Of a stretch of DNA of 64,000 nucleotides, positions 35,774 through 45,114 are shown one piece after another. Position numbers and translations under genes: made by a program. Numbering within the stretch: position 1 is the first letter of the stretch; each line of letters starts with the position of its first letter. The notes under the pieces are model-generated. The model searched no databases. It was not told the DNA's origin and worked only from the letters and a program-made list of their open reading frames with translations. Source of the stretch: Bacillota bacterium (GTDB lineage: Bacteria; Bacillota; Clostridia; Oscillospirales; CAG-382); contig JAKPGJ010000007.1 in NCBI GenBank assembly GCA_029550965.1, positions 36,280 to 100,279 on the forward strand, in the 5' to 3' direction.

Positions 35774-37430
35774 TTTCGTGATACGCTTTGTGATCCTGTT
35801 CCCGAATCGCGGCGCGGCGTATTTTGCCGCTGGTCGTTTTGGGTAGTTCATCCACAAACTCAATGATGCGCGGATACTTGTAAGGCGCGGTGACGTGCTT
35901 TACATGCTCCTGTATTTTCTTTTTTAACGCCTCGCTCGGCGTGTATCCCTTCGCGAGCACAATCGTAGCCTTTACGACCTGCCCTCGGATGGGGTCGGGC
36001 GCGGCGGTAACCGCGCACTCCAAAACGCTCTTGTGCGTCATAATCGCGCTCTCGACCTCAAACGGGCCGATGCGGTAGCCGGAGCATTTGATTACGTCGT
36101 CGCTTCTGCCCTCGTACCAGTAATAGCCGTCCGCGTCCCGCCAGGCCAAATCGCCGGTGCTGTACTGGTCGTGCTGAAAGGCTTTTTTGTTGGCTTCCGC
36201 GTCTTTATAATATTTGATAAGCCCGCACGGGTAATGTTTTGAAAGATTCTTGACGACGATGGTTCCGACGACGCCGTCCTCGCAACTCTCGCCGTTCTCG
36301 TCTACTATATCGACGTCAAAATCCGGCGAGGGTTTTCCCATCGAACCCGGCTTGATCGGGAAACCGTCGAAGTTCGCGACCAGAACCGGCGTTTCGGTCT
36401 GTCCGAAGCCCTCGGTCAGCGTCAGCCCGGTCAGCTCCTTGAACCGGTAGAATACCTCCGGATTCAGCGGTTCGCCGGCGATGCAGCAGTGCTTGATGCT
36501 GGATAAATCGTAATGCGAAATGTCTTCTTTAATCAGGAATCGGAAAATGGTCGGCGGAGCGCAGAAACTGTATAGCTTTATCTCCTGAATCAGCTCCAAC
36601 GTGTTTTTCGCGTTGAATTTGTCGGTGTCGTACGCGACAACAACCGCGCCGCAGATCCACTGTCCGTAAATCTTGCCCCACGCGAACTTCGCCCAGCCGG
36701 AATCCGACATGGTCAGATGCAGTTTGCCGTCCTCGACATGCTGCCAGTACTTTGCGGTAATGATATGTCCGAGCGGGTATGTATAATCATGCACGATCAT
36801 CTTGGGCATGCCGGTTGTTCCGGAGGAGAAGTAAATCAGCATCTCGTCGCTGTTGTGATTCGGTATGCGCTCCAGCGCGTCGGGCTGCTTGGCGATCTCC
36901 GCCCTGTAATCAATAAATCCCTCCACCGGCTTGTCCCCGACGGAAGCATAGTACTTGACCGTCGCGCATTCGTTTCTCGCCGCGTTTATTTCGTGGATGA
37001 CGTATTCGTCGTCAACCGCGATAATCATTTTGATTCCGGCGGCGTTGCAGCGGTAAACGATATCCTTCGCCGTCAGCTGATAGGTTGCCGGAATACAGAC
37101 TGCGCCGATTTTGTGCAGCGCAAGGAAGGTTATCCAAACTTCCGGGCGCTGTTTGAGCAGCAAAAGAACCGGGTCGCCTTTTTGTATGCCGAGTGAAAGG
37201 AGCAAATTCGCGGCTTTGTTCGACAGAATTTTCAAATCGTAAAAGGTGTACATAACGCGGTCGCCCGCGTCCGTGCAATAAAAAAGCGCCTTTTTGTTTT
37301 TATCCTCTTCCGCCCAGGCGTCCACGACATCGTATGCGAAATTAAAGCCGTCCGGAACGTTCACTTTGTAGTTGGCTTTTAAATCCTCATACGAATCAAA
37401 CTCAATTCCAGGCAGAAATTTCTCCAACAT
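35760..37430 (-). CDS. AMP-forming acyl-CoA synthetase (acetyl/medium-chain type)
   Basis: 556 residues of the ANL superfamily. AMP-binding P-loop FSSGTTGMPKMIVHD, motif GFGQTET, hinge YSTGDLAWRD...GRSDDVIKCSGYRIGP, and the catalytic Lys in KTTSGKIRR near the C-terminus. It activates a carboxylate with ATP and CoA. The type is close to medium-chain or aromatic ACSM-like enzymes of gut Clostridia and Bacteroides; substrate unknown. AAGGA lies 9 nt upstream of the ATG. Confidence 0.9.
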   Translation of the reverse strand: MLEKFLPGIEFDSYEDLKANYKVNVPDGFNFAYDVVDAWAEEDKNKKALFYCTDAGDRVMYTFYDLKILSNKAANLLLSLGIQKGDPVLLLLKQRPEVWITFLALHKIGAVCIPATYQLTAKDIVYRCNAAGIKMIIAVDDEYVIHEINAARNECATVKYYASVGDKPVEGFIDYRAEIAKQPDALERIPNHNSDEMLIYFSSGTTGMPKMIVHDYTYPLGHIITAKYWQHVEDGKLHLTMSDSGWAKFAWGKIYGQWICGAVVVAYDTDKFNAKNTLELIQEIKLYSFCAPPTIFRFLIKEDISHYDLSSIKHCCIAGEPLNPEVFYRFKELTGLTLTEGFGQTETPVLVANFDGFPIKPGSMGKPSPDFDVDIVDENGESCEDGVVGTIVVKNLSKHYPCGLIKYYKDAEANKKAFQHDQYSTGDLAWRDADGYYWYEGRSDDVIKCSGYRIGPFEVESAIMTHKSVLECAVTAAPDPIRGQVVKATIVLAKGYTPSEALKKKIQEHVKHVTAPYKYPRIIEFVDELPKTTSGKIRRAAIREQDHKAYHENDNR

Positions 37431-37453
37431 AACACTTAATCCTTCGTTTCCAT

Positions 37454-37480
37454 TGAAAAATCAGAGGATTTTCTCCTCTG
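37454..37480 (-). terminator. Terminator hairpin downstream of hisIE, within the ligase leader
   Basis: CAGAGGA-gaaaa-TCCTCTG followed by ATTTTTC on the minus strand. It lies downstream of the promoter at 37508-37536, so it may act as an attenuator for the ligase gene as well as the end of the his operon. Confidence 0.7.
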
Positions 37481-37507
37481 TATTTTTATACATATAATTT
37501 GAAAAAT

Positions 37508-37536
37508 AGTATAGCCTATCGAAGCGCGCTTGTCAA
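37508..37536 (-). promoter_or_regulatory. Sigma-A promoter of the acyl-CoA ligase
   Basis: Minus strand TTGACA (37536-37531), 17-nt spacer, TATACT (37513-37508), just after the hisIE stop codon. Confidence 0.82.
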
Positions 37537-37556
37537 GGAAATTAAAGATATTTTCT

Positions 37557-38207
37557 TTATTTCATCGTTTCCTGCTTCGTCTTTTTGTCGATGATATGGC
37601 GGGATTCCAGCTCTTTTTTGATGTCATCGACGGTAATGTTCATCTCGTTCATCAAAACGAGGATATGATAGCAAAGGTCGGAAATCTCAAAGATGGTCTC
37701 CTCTTTGCTGTTCTTCATCGCGCCGATGATGACCTCGCTGCATTCCTCGCCGACCTTTTTGAGTATCTTTTCTCTGCCCTTCTGGAAAAGATAGGTCGTG
37801 TAGCTGCCCTCCGGCATAAGTTTTTTGCGCTCTGCCAGCAGGTCATAGAGCGCCTGCAGAGAAAAGGGCTTTTTGTCCTCGCCGTAGAAAAGCTCGCTAA
37901 AGCAGCTCTCGGTGCCCAAATGGCAGGCGGGGCCGTCTTTGATCACCTTAATCACAAGCGCGTCTTTGTCGCAGTCGGTTTTGATGGAAACAACATGCTG
38001 TTTGTTTCCGCTGGTCTCGCCTTTCCGCCACAGCGTCCGCCTGCTTCTGGAGTAAAAGCAGGTGGTTTTCTCATTGAGTGTAATCTCCAGGCTCTCGCGG
38101 TTCATATAGGCGACCGTAAGCACCTCGTTCGTGTAAAAATCCTGAACCACCGCCGGGATCAGTCCGTTTTCGTCAAACTTAAGTTCGTTTATATCCACTT
38201 TTCTCAC
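37557..38207 (-). CDS. hisIE: Bifunctional phosphoribosyl-AMP cyclohydrolase / phosphoribosyl-ATP pyrophosphatase
   Basis: 216 residues. HisI part first ([32 protein letters not shown], with the DCDKDAL zinc motif), HisE part from about 112 ([20 protein letters not shown]). Performs steps 2 and 3 of histidine synthesis. Last gene of the operon, 2 nt after hisF. Confidence 0.96.
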   Translation of the reverse strand: MRKVDINELKFDENGLIPAVVQDFYTNEVLTVAYMNRESLEITLNEKTTCFYSRSRRTLWRKGETSGNKQHVVSIKTDCDKDALVIKVIKDGPACHLGTESCFSELFYGEDKKPFSLQALYDLLAERKKLMPEGSYTTYLFQKGREKILKKVGEECSEVIIGAMKNSKEETIFEISDLCYHILVLMNEMNITVDDIKKELESRHIIDKKTKQETMK

Positions 38208-38209
38208 CG

Positions 38210-38965
38210 CTAAATCCTTACAGGTATGTTGTTTTCTTTCAGATACCGTTTCAAGTCGCCGATCAGCAATTCTTTGGAATGGAAAATGCCTGCTGCCAGC
38301 CCCGCGTCGATGCAGTCGAGCGCGAACAGGTCCTTGAAATGCTCTTTGCAGCCCGCCCCGCCGGAAGCGATGATCGGTATTGTAACCCGCTTTCCAATCG
38401 CTTCCAAAAGTTCAAGGTCAAACCCCTCTCGGACGCCGTCGGTATCGATGCTGTTCACGACCAGCTCGCCGGCGCCGCTCGCATCCCCTCTCTGCGCCCA
38501 TTCGAGCGCGTCAATGCCGGTGTTCTCCCGGCCGCCTTTTGCAAACACGCGGAAAGCCCCGTCCACCCGCGCCACGTCCATCGAGAGCACGACGCACTGG
38601 TTTCCGTATTTCTTCGCCGCTTCCGAAATGAGCGCCGGGTTTTTAATCGCGCCGGTGTTGACGCTCACTTTGTCCGCGCCGGCTTTGAGCACCCGATCGA
38701 AATCATCGATCGTATTGATGCTTCCGCCGACCGTCAGCGGGATAAAAATCTTCGCCGCCACTTTTTCAAGAATGTCGGTAAACAGCTGCCGGCCCTCGAA
38801 CGATGCGGTGATGTCATAAAACACCAGCTCGTCGGCGCCGCTGTCGTTGTAAAACTCGGCGAGCTTGACCGGGTCGTCAATATCCTTTATTCCCTTAAAG
38901 TTTTTTCCCTTCACCACCCTGCCGTCGCGGATGTCAAGGCAGGGAATAATCCTTTTCGTAATCAT
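38210..38965 (-). CDS. hisF: Imidazole glycerol phosphate synthase cyclase subunit
   Basis: 251 residues, (beta/alpha)8 barrel. [20 protein letters not shown] start, catalytic Asp11 and the second Asp in [13 protein letters not shown] 38965 is chosen over the long upstream extension: CGGAG is 7 nt before it and the start matches the family. Works with HisH. Confidence 0.97.
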   Translation of the reverse strand: MITKRIIPCLDIRDGRVVKGKNFKGIKDIDDPVKLAEFYNDSGADELVFYDITASFEGRQLFTDILEKVAAKIFIPLTVGGSINTIDDFDRVLKAGADKVSVNTGAIKNPALISEAAKKYGNQCVVLSMDVARVDGAFRVFAKGGRENTGIDALEWAQRGDASGAGELVVNSIDTDGVREGFDLELLEAIGKRVTIPIIASGGAGCKEHFKDLFALDCIDAGLAAGIFHSKELLIGDLKRYLKENNIPVRI

Positions 38966-38988
38966 ATATGAACTCCGAAAAAATAAGT

Positions 38989-39702
38989 TTACTCTGCTGC
39001 CCGCAAAGCGTCCTCCAACTTTATTTTGCCTTCGTAAAGCGCTTTTCCGATAATGGCGGAGGAAACGCCTATTCTCTTTAACGCTGTAATATCGTCTAAT
39101 GAGCTGATTCCCCCGGAAGCGGTAATCTCCAATCCTGTAATTTGCGTCAGCCTTTGATAAATCGCGGTATTGGCTCCCCGCATCGCGCCGTCCCGCTCGA
39201 TGTCCGTGTAAATGACATTTTTGACGCCGATGTCCCGAACCTTTTCGCAAAAGGCGACGCTGTCCGTATCCGAAACCGTGGTCCAGCCGTCCACCGCGAC
39301 AAAGCCGTTCTTCGCGTCCACGCCGACGGCGATTCTGTCGCCGTATTTTTTAACCATCTCAACCAGAAACGGGAAGTTCTTCAGCGCGGCGGTGCCCAGT
39401 ATCACTCTGCCCACGCCGGCGGAGAGATACCGCCGGATGCGCTCCTCGTCCCGTATGCCGCCGCCGACTTCAACAAACATATCGGTCGATTTGATCACTT
39501 CCCGGATGCTGTCAAAATTTGAAAGACTGCCGTCCTTCGCGCCGTCTAAATCAACAATGTGTAAAAACCTCGCGCCCTTTTTAAAGAAACCCTGCGCCGC
39601 TTCTACGGGCGTGATATTGTACTTTTCTTTTTTATTGTAATCGCCCTGCGTCAGGCGGACGACGCAGCCGCCGATGATATCGATTGCCGGGTATATGTTC
39701 AT
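38989..39702 (-). CDS. hisA: ProFAR isomerase
   Basis: 237 residues. MNIYPAIDIIGGCVVRLTQG start with the catalytic Asp8, and VIYTDIERDGAMRG with the second Asp. Interconverts ProFAR and PRFAR. ATG 39702 overlaps the hisH stop by 4 nt; GGAGAG precedes it. Confidence 0.97.
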   Translation of the reverse strand: MNIYPAIDIIGGCVVRLTQGDYNKKEKYNITPVEAAQGFFKKGARFLHIVDLDGAKDGSLSNFDSIREVIKSTDMFVEVGGGIRDEERIRRYLSAGVGRVILGTAALKNFPFLVEMVKKYGDRIAVGVDAKNGFVAVDGWTTVSDTDSVAFCEKVRDIGVKNVIYTDIERDGAMRGANTAIYQRLTQITGLEITASGGISSLDDITALKRIGVSSAIIGKALYEGKIKLEDALRAAE

Positions 39703-40319
39703 TTTATCTCTCCAAACGCTTTTAGAATCTTCAGTCCGCAAGCCCCGCTTTTTTCCGGGTGGAACTGACAGCCGAAAACGTTGCCGGCGCCGACCACCGC
39801 TGGAACCTCGATGCCGTAATCCGCGGCCGCGATCAGCGAATCTTCGCAGTTCTTCGCGTAATAGGAATGCACAAAATACATAAAGTCGCCGTCTTTTATA
39901 AATTTAAGAAGCGCGCTGTCTTTCTTGATTTTCAGCGCGTTCCAGCCGATGTGCGGCACTTTTATGTCGTACCCTTTCGCTTTTAAATCCGGCTCCATCG
40001 GGCAGACCTCTCCTTGTAAATAGCCCAGCCCCGTATGGACGCCGTACTCGTAGCTTTTCTCAAACAGCAGCTGCATCCCTAAACAAACCCCGAGCAAAGG
40101 CGTGCCTTTTTTTACGCAGGCGTCCAACGTCGGAATCAGCCCGGTCGCTTCGAGCTTTTGAACCGCGTCCCCGAAAGCGCCAACGCCGGGAAGCACGATG
40201 TGCGAGGCGGACTCGATGGTTTTTTTATCGTCGGTGATGACGTTATCCAGCCCGATATAGGAAAGCGAACGGGAGATGGAAAACAGATTCCCAACCCCGT
40301 AGTTTACAATCGCGATCAT
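39699..40319 (-). CDS. hisH: Imidazole glycerol phosphate synthase glutaminase subunit
   Basis: 206 residues, class I glutamine amidotransferase. Nucleophile Cys79 in GVCLGMQLLF; His and Glu in QFHPEKSG. Supplies ammonia to HisF. Overlaps hisB and hisA by 4 nt each. Confidence 0.97.
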   Translation of the reverse strand: MIAIVNYGVGNLFSISRSLSYIGLDNVITDDKKTIESASHIVLPGVGAFGDAVQKLEATGLIPTLDACVKKGTPLLGVCLGMQLLFEKSYEYGVHTGLGYLQGEVCPMEPDLKAKGYDIKVPHIGWNALKIKKDSALLKFIKDGDFMYFVHSYYAKNCEDSLIAAADYGIEVPAVVGAGNVFGCQFHPEKSGACGLKILKAFGEIK

Positions 40320-40906
40320 AAAATCAAACCCTTTGTCGAAGGAATTCTGCCGTTCATTCGTTGGTCAATGGCTACCGCCGCTTTTAAGGCTCTTGCGAGC
40401 GCTTTGAATGCGCCCTCGATGATGTGGTGGCTGTTCTCCCCTGCGAACTGTTTTACATGCACAGCGGCGCCGAGCGCGCGCGAGAATGCGGTCATGAACT
40501 CCTTGACCAGTTCGGTATCGAAATCCCCGACCTTTTGCGCAGGAATCTCCAACGCGTATCCCAGCGCGGCTCTGCCGCTGATGTCCACCGCGGCAAGAAT
40601 CAACGCTTCGTCCATCGGCAGTATCATGCTGCCGTAGCGGGTAATGCCCGCTCTGTCGCCCAGCGCCTGGTCAAACGCTTTGCCGAGCACGATGGCGACG
40701 TCCTCGACGGTGTGGTGGTAGTCCACCTTCGTATCGCCCTTGCAGGTCACGGTCAGGTCGAACGAACCGTGCGCGGCGAACAGCTCGAGCATGTGGTCAA
40801 GAAAGCCGCAGCCCGTGTCGATGCTGTATGTTCCGCTGCCGTCCAGATTCAGCGTCAGCGTTATCTGCGTTTCTTTGGTGTTGCGGGTGATTTGCGCTTC
40901 TCTCAT
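40316..40906 (-). CDS. hisB: Imidazoleglycerol-phosphate dehydratase
   Basis: 196 residues, monofunctional form. Signatures LDHMLELFAAHG, DYHHTVEDVAI and SHHIIEGAFKALARAL give the manganese-binding His clusters. No HAD-type phosphatase domain is fused. AGGAG lies in the end of hisC. Confidence 0.97.
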   Translation of the reverse strand: MREAQITRNTKETQITLTLNLDGSGTYSIDTGCGFLDHMLELFAAHGSFDLTVTCKGDTKVDYHHTVEDVAIVLGKAFDQALGDRAGITRYGSMILPMDEALILAAVDISGRAALGYALEIPAQKVGDFDTELVKEFMTAFSRALGAAVHVKQFAGENSHHIIEGAFKALARALKAAVAIDQRMNGRIPSTKGLIL

Positions 40907-41968
40907 TTACATTTCTCCTAAAATCGTCTTTGTTACTTCGTACAGCTTTTCCATCTGCTCCATCGCGCCGACTGAAATCCGTACGAAATCCGCGCTTCTG
41001 CCTTCGGGGAAGTACCGGACCAGGATGTTGTTCCGCCTTAATTTTTCAAAGTAGTCCGCGGCGCTCACTTTTTTGTTCCTGCCGGCGAAAACAAAGTTCG
41101 CTTTGCTGTCAAGAACCGTAAACCCCAGCTCGCGCAGTTTCTTTGCGATATATTCCCTGTTTTTGATAACCGTGCTTCTGCACGTCTCGAAATACGCCGT
41201 ATCTTTCATCGCCGCTTCCGCCGCCGCTATGGAGAGGGCGTTTACGTTGTACGGGTTAAACGCGTACTTCATCCGGTTCAGGTCCGCGATAATCTCCGCG
41301 TCCGCGACCGCGAACCCGATTCTGCCGCCCGCCAGCGAGCGGGATTTGGAGAAGGTCTGCACGACCAGCAGATTTTTGTACTCATCGATCAGTTTAACCG
41401 CGCTCTCGCCGCCGAAATCAATATACGCCTCGTCGACCACCACCAGCCGGTTCAAATCCTGATTCAAAAGCCTTTCAATTTCGCTCAGCGGCAGGCAGAT
41501 TCCGGTCGGGGCGTTCGGATTCGCGATGACGACGGTGCTTTTGATGTCCTTATAATCGTCTATCTGAATGTTAAAATCATCATCCAGCGGAACAACCGTT
41601 TTCCGAACGCCGAACATATCGGCAAACACCTTGTAAAAACCGTAGGTAATATCGGGAAAAGCCGCGCCGTTTTCGCAAAGTCCATGAAAGATAAAGGATA
41701 ATGTTTCGTCGCTTCCGTTGCTTACGAATACGTTTTCTTTCCGGACGCCGTAGAAGGCGGCGATTGCTTCGACCGCTCTTACGCAGGCCGGGTCGGAGTA
41801 TAGGTTTAAAGACGAAACCGTTCGGTTTACCGCTTCAATCACCATCGGACTGGGCGGGAACGGGTTCTCGTTCGTATTCAGTTTAATAAGCCCCTCAATG
41901 CCGTGCGGCTGCTCGCCCGGCGTGTACGGAACCAATTTTTCCAGCTTTTTGTCCAAAAACGCGCTCAT
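40907..41968 (-). CDS. hisC: Histidinol-phosphate aminotransferase
   Basis: 353 residues, fold-type I PLP enzyme. IANPNAPTG, DEAYIDFGG and the PLP-lysine in TFSKSRSLAGGRIGF are present. AAAAGGAA precedes the ATG. Follows hisD by 16 nt and abuts hisB. Confidence 0.95.
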   Translation of the reverse strand: MSAFLDKKLEKLVPYTPGEQPHGIEGLIKLNTNENPFPPSPMVIEAVNRTVSSLNLYSDPACVRAVEAIAAFYGVRKENVFVSNGSDETLSFIFHGLCENGAAFPDITYGFYKVFADMFGVRKTVVPLDDDFNIQIDDYKDIKSTVVIANPNAPTGICLPLSEIERLLNQDLNRLVVVDEAYIDFGGESAVKLIDEYKNLLVVQTFSKSRSLAGGRIGFAVADAEIIADLNRMKYAFNPYNVNALSIAAAEAAMKDTAYFETCRSTVIKNREYIAKKLRELGFTVLDSKANFVFAGRNKKVSAADYFEKLRRNNILVRYFPEGRSADFVRISVGAMEQMEKLYEVTKTILGEM

Positions 41969-41984
41969 CTCTGTGCCGTTCCTT

Positions 41985-43265
41985 TTATTCTGAAAATCTG
42001 GCGTTCACGCTTCTTGCGTGCGCTTTTAGCCCCTCTTTTTCCGCGAAGGCCGTCACTTTGTCCTTTACCCTGCCCAGCGCTTCTTTTGAATAGCTGATGT
42101 AGCTGCTTTTCTTAATAAAGTCGTCCACCGATAACGGACTCGAGAAGCGGGCGGTTCCGGACGTCGGCAGCGTGTGGTTGGGACCGGCGAAGTAATCGCC
42201 CAACGCTTCCGGCGTGTATTTGCCGAGGAAAATACTGCCCGCGTTTTTGATTTTATCCAGATAATCAAACGGGTTATCGACGCACAGTTCCAAATGCTCG
42301 GGCGCAATCTCGTTTGCGATTTCAACCGCTTCGTCAATGCTGTTCGCCACAATAATTTTACCGTTATGGTCGATCGAAGCGCGCGCGATGTCCGCTCTCG
42401 GCAGTTCTGAAATCTGCTTTTCGAGCTCGGCGCTCACCTGCATGGCGAAATCCCTGTCCGTGCAAATCAACACGGCGGCGGCGAGCCTGTCGTGCTCCGC
42501 CTGGCTGAGCATATCCGCCGCGACGCAGCGCGGGTCGGCCGTGGAATCCGCGATGCAGAGAATCTCGCTCGGGCCCGCGATCATGTCGATCGCGACCTGA
42601 CCGAACACTTTTTTCTTCGCGGTGGCGACATAGATGTTGCCCGGTCCGACGATTTTATCCACCATGGGAATGCTCTCGGTGCCGTACGCGAGCGCGGCGA
42701 CCGCCTGCGCGCCGCCCACCTTGAAAACCGCGTTTACGCCGGCGATTTTCGCCGCCGCAAGAATCGCGTCCGGAACACGCCCGTTCCTGTCCGGCGGGGT
42801 GACCAGAATAATCTCCTCCACGCCGGCGATTTTGGCGGGAATCGCGTTCATCAGCACGGTTGACGGATAACTTGCGGTGCCGCCCGGAACGTAAACGCCC
42901 ACTCTTTTTAACGGCATTACCTTCTGCCCGAGCACAACGCCCTCTTTGGTTATTTCAAAACCGCTGCGCTTCTGATTCGCGTGAAACGCTCGGATATTTT
43001 CAGCCGCTTCTTTTAGAATATCCAAAAAGCCGCCGACGTTCCGGTACGCTTCCTCGATTTCCCGCTCGGTTACTTTCAGGTGATTCAGCTTTACCTTGTC
43101 AAACTTTTTGGTATAGTCTATCAGCGCCTCGTCGCCGCGTTTTCTGACGTCGGCGATAATGGCGTCAACCGTTTTTTCGACTTCCGCGAGCTTTTCCGCA
43201 TCCGCTACCGAGCGCTTCAGCATCTCTCTGACCGAAAGTTCGCCGCATTGATATATCCGTATCAT
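41985..43265 (-). CDS. hisD: Histidinol dehydrogenase
   Basis: 426 residues from ATG 43265 (MIRIYQCGEL), which overlaps the hisG stop by 4 nt. The family signature EHLELCVDNP and the NAD-binding IVGPGNIYVATAKK region are present; zinc ligands are in PSEILCIADSTADP and GPNHTLPTSGTARF. Catalyses the last two oxidations. Confidence 0.96.
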   Translation of the reverse strand: MIRIYQCGELSVREMLKRSVADAEKLAEVEKTVDAIIADVRKRGDEALIDYTKKFDKVKLNHLKVTEREIEEAYRNVGGFLDILKEAAENIRAFHANQKRSGFEITKEGVVLGQKVMPLKRVGVYVPGGTASYPSTVLMNAIPAKIAGVEEIILVTPPDRNGRVPDAILAAAKIAGVNAVFKVGGAQAVAALAYGTESIPMVDKIVGPGNIYVATAKKKVFGQVAIDMIAGPSEILCIADSTADPRCVAADMLSQAEHDRLAAAVLICTDRDFAMQVSAELEKQISELPRADIARASIDHNGKIIVANSIDEAVEIANEIAPEHLELCVDNPFDYLDKIKNAGSIFLGKYTPEALGDYFAGPNHTLPTSGTARFSSPLSVDDFIKKSSYISYSKEALGRVKDKVTAFAEKEGLKAHARSVNARFSE

Positions 43266-43879
43266 AATATCGCTTCCAGCTTTCTGCAAATAAAATCTAT
43301 CATTTCCGATTTGAACTGGTACCGGCTCTTGTTCGCAATCAGCCGCGCGCTCGAGTTGTACGCCTTCGCGTAAACCGAAAGGTTGTTCTCGCGCAGGGTG
43401 GTTCCGGTTTCGACAATGTCAAAAATCACGTCCGAAAGCCCAAGAATGGGCGCAAGCTCGATGCTGCCGTTCAGTTTGATGATCTCGATCTGCCGGTTGA
43501 CCGAGGCAAAGTACTTTTGCGCGAGGTTCGGATACTTGGTCGCAACCCGCAGCGGCGCGCTTAAATCGTCGGTCCAGCCGTTCTTCGCCGCCACGGCAAG
43601 AAAACACTGCCCGATTTTTAAGTCCAAAAGTTCATACACGTCCGGGTTGTACTCCATAAGCACGTCCTTCCCGACTACGCCGATGTCGGCGGCGCCGTGC
43701 TCGACGTAAATCGCCACGTCCGAGGGTTTGACAAGCAGGTAGCGGATCCCTTTCTCCTCCGACTCAAACACCAGCTTGCGGTTGTCCTCGAGCATAGACG
43801 GGCAGCCGTAACCGATTTCGGAAAAAAGCGTATATACTTTATCGCCGAGTCTTCCCTTCGGCAAAGCGATGTTAAGCAT
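43262..43879 (-). CDS. hisG: ATP phosphoribosyltransferase, short catalytic form
   Basis: 205 residues from ATG 43879 (MLNIALPKGRLG), with GGAG 9 nt upstream. The short form lacks the C-terminal His-binding domain and needs HisZ, which is encoded just upstream and overlaps by 8 nt. Signature DLSAPLRVATKYP and the PRPP loop DIVETGTTLRENNL are present. First committed step, from ATP and PRPP. Confidence 0.96.
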   Translation of the reverse strand: MLNIALPKGRLGDKVYTLFSEIGYGCPSMLEDNRKLVFESEEKGIRYLLVKPSDVAIYVEHGAADIGVVGKDVLMEYNPDVYELLDLKIGQCFLAVAAKNGWTDDLSAPLRVATKYPNLAQKYFASVNRQIEIIKLNGSIELAPILGLSDVIFDIVETGTTLRENNLSVYAKAYNSSARLIANKSRYQFKSEMIDFICRKLEAIL

Positions 43880-44972
43880 GTCTGATATCTCCAACTTCTG
43901 AAATATTCATAATTTTTCTTGCCCGGATGCCTTCCGGAATGCTGCGTTCCGCGCGGATATTCTTGTACTCGGGTTTCAGCATTTCTACGACTTTCAGCGC
44001 GATTTTGGCGGGCATATTGCCGTATATGAGCAGCAGGTCGGCATCGTACTCCTCCGGCTCGCTGAAAAACCGCTCCAGCTCGCCTAAATAGAGCGCAAAG
44101 CCGATCGCGTTCCGCTGTTTGCCGAACCGGCGCATAAGGTTGTCGTATCTGCCGCCGGAAAGCACGGCGCGCGGTATGTTCGGCAAATAACCCTGAAAAA
44201 CAATGCCGTTGTAGTAATCCGGGTCGTTGATTACCGAGAAATCAAGCTGCAGCTTCCCGTCGCAGCCGGTAAAACTCAACGTATCCGTCAAATCCTGCAG
44301 TTCCGAAACCGCCGCCTGCATGGCGTCGCTGAAAACATAGTCCGACAGCTTTCCGACCGCTTTTTTGATGCTTCCGGTAACGCTCATCACGGCCCTGACC
44401 GCTTCGGCTTTGTCCGGATCGACGCCTGTTTTCTGCATAAACTCGCCGAGCCCGTGCAGGTTCTTCTGACGCATCAGCGCGATGCATTCCGCCCTGTCGC
44501 CGTTTTGAATACCCGCAAAGTCCATCAAAGCGGCGATATAGCCCATATGCGCGACATTCAGCCGGTATTCTTCGTTGATCGCCTCAAGGCTTCGCATCGC
44601 AAGCAGTATAACCTCGGCCTGCGCGTAGCTGTTGTCCCCGCCGATGAACTCAAGCCCCATCTGGTTGATTTCGCAAAACTCGTTTCTGCCGGGCAACAGG
44701 CGAAAGACGTTCTCGTTATAGTACAGCTTTCTGGTTGCGTCGCTGTCGGCCGAGTTCTTGATAATGCTCATGGTTACATCGGGTTTTAATGCCATCAGCC
44801 TGCCGCTCGGGTCCGTAAAGGTGATAATGCCCTCGTTTTTTAAAAAGTTCTTGTTCTCGCGGTACATATCGTATGGCTCAAATTTATCCATGCGGTACTG
44901 CTTGTATCCGTATTTTTCGTATATTTCGCGCAGCTTTAAGGGAAGCTGCTCCCGGAACGGCAGTTTAATCAT
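43872..44972 (-). CDS. hisZ: ATP phosphoribosyltransferase regulatory subunit HisZ
   Basis: 366 residues, HisRS-like catalytic fold (motif MALKPDVTMSI, LLPGRNEFCEINQMG, AVLSGGRYDNL) without the anticodon-binding domain of a true HisRS. It binds histidine and activates HisG. First gene of the operon; CAGGAT is close to the ATG. Confidence 0.93.
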   Translation of the reverse strand: MIKLPFREQLPLKLREIYEKYGYKQYRMDKFEPYDMYRENKNFLKNEGIITFTDPSGRLMALKPDVTMSIIKNSADSDATRKLYYNENVFRLLPGRNEFCEINQMGLEFIGGDNSYAQAEVILLAMRSLEAINEEYRLNVAHMGYIAALMDFAGIQNGDRAECIALMRQKNLHGLGEFMQKTGVDPDKAEAVRAVMSVTGSIKKAVGKLSDYVFSDAMQAAVSELQDLTDTLSFTGCDGKLQLDFSVINDPDYYNGIVFQGYLPNIPRAVLSGGRYDNLMRRFGKQRNAIGFALYLGELERFFSEPEEYDADLLLIYGNMPAKIALKVVEMLKPEYKNIRAERSIPEGIRARKIMNISEVGDIRHA

Positions 44973-45006
44973 ATCCTGTTCACCCGATATACTTTAATTT
45001 GTTAGC

Positions 45007-45035
45007 ATATTATCATACTATTATAATGATGTCAA
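45007..45035 (-). promoter_or_regulatory. Sigma-A promoter of the his operon
   Basis: Minus strand TTGACA (45035-45030), 17-nt spacer, TAATAT (45012-45007). The leader to hisZ is only about 28 nt: no T-box or attenuator fits. Confidence 0.88.
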
Positions 45036-45067
45036 GTATAAAATCAGATAAATTTTATGATATTTTT

Positions 45068-45106
45068 GCGCAAAAAACCGCTACCGTCAAAAACGGCAGC
45101 GGTTTT
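45068..45106 (-). terminator. Terminator after the cyclophilin gene
   Basis: 14-bp stem (45074-45087 with 45093-45106) with one G-U pair in the minus orientation, then TTTTTT. Confidence 0.88.
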
Positions 45107-45114
45107 ATTTACGA

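Noticed and set aside
38966..39250. N-terminal extension of HisF into hisA
   Set aside because: Unlike any HisF; overlaps hisA in another frame; ATG 38965 has a good site.
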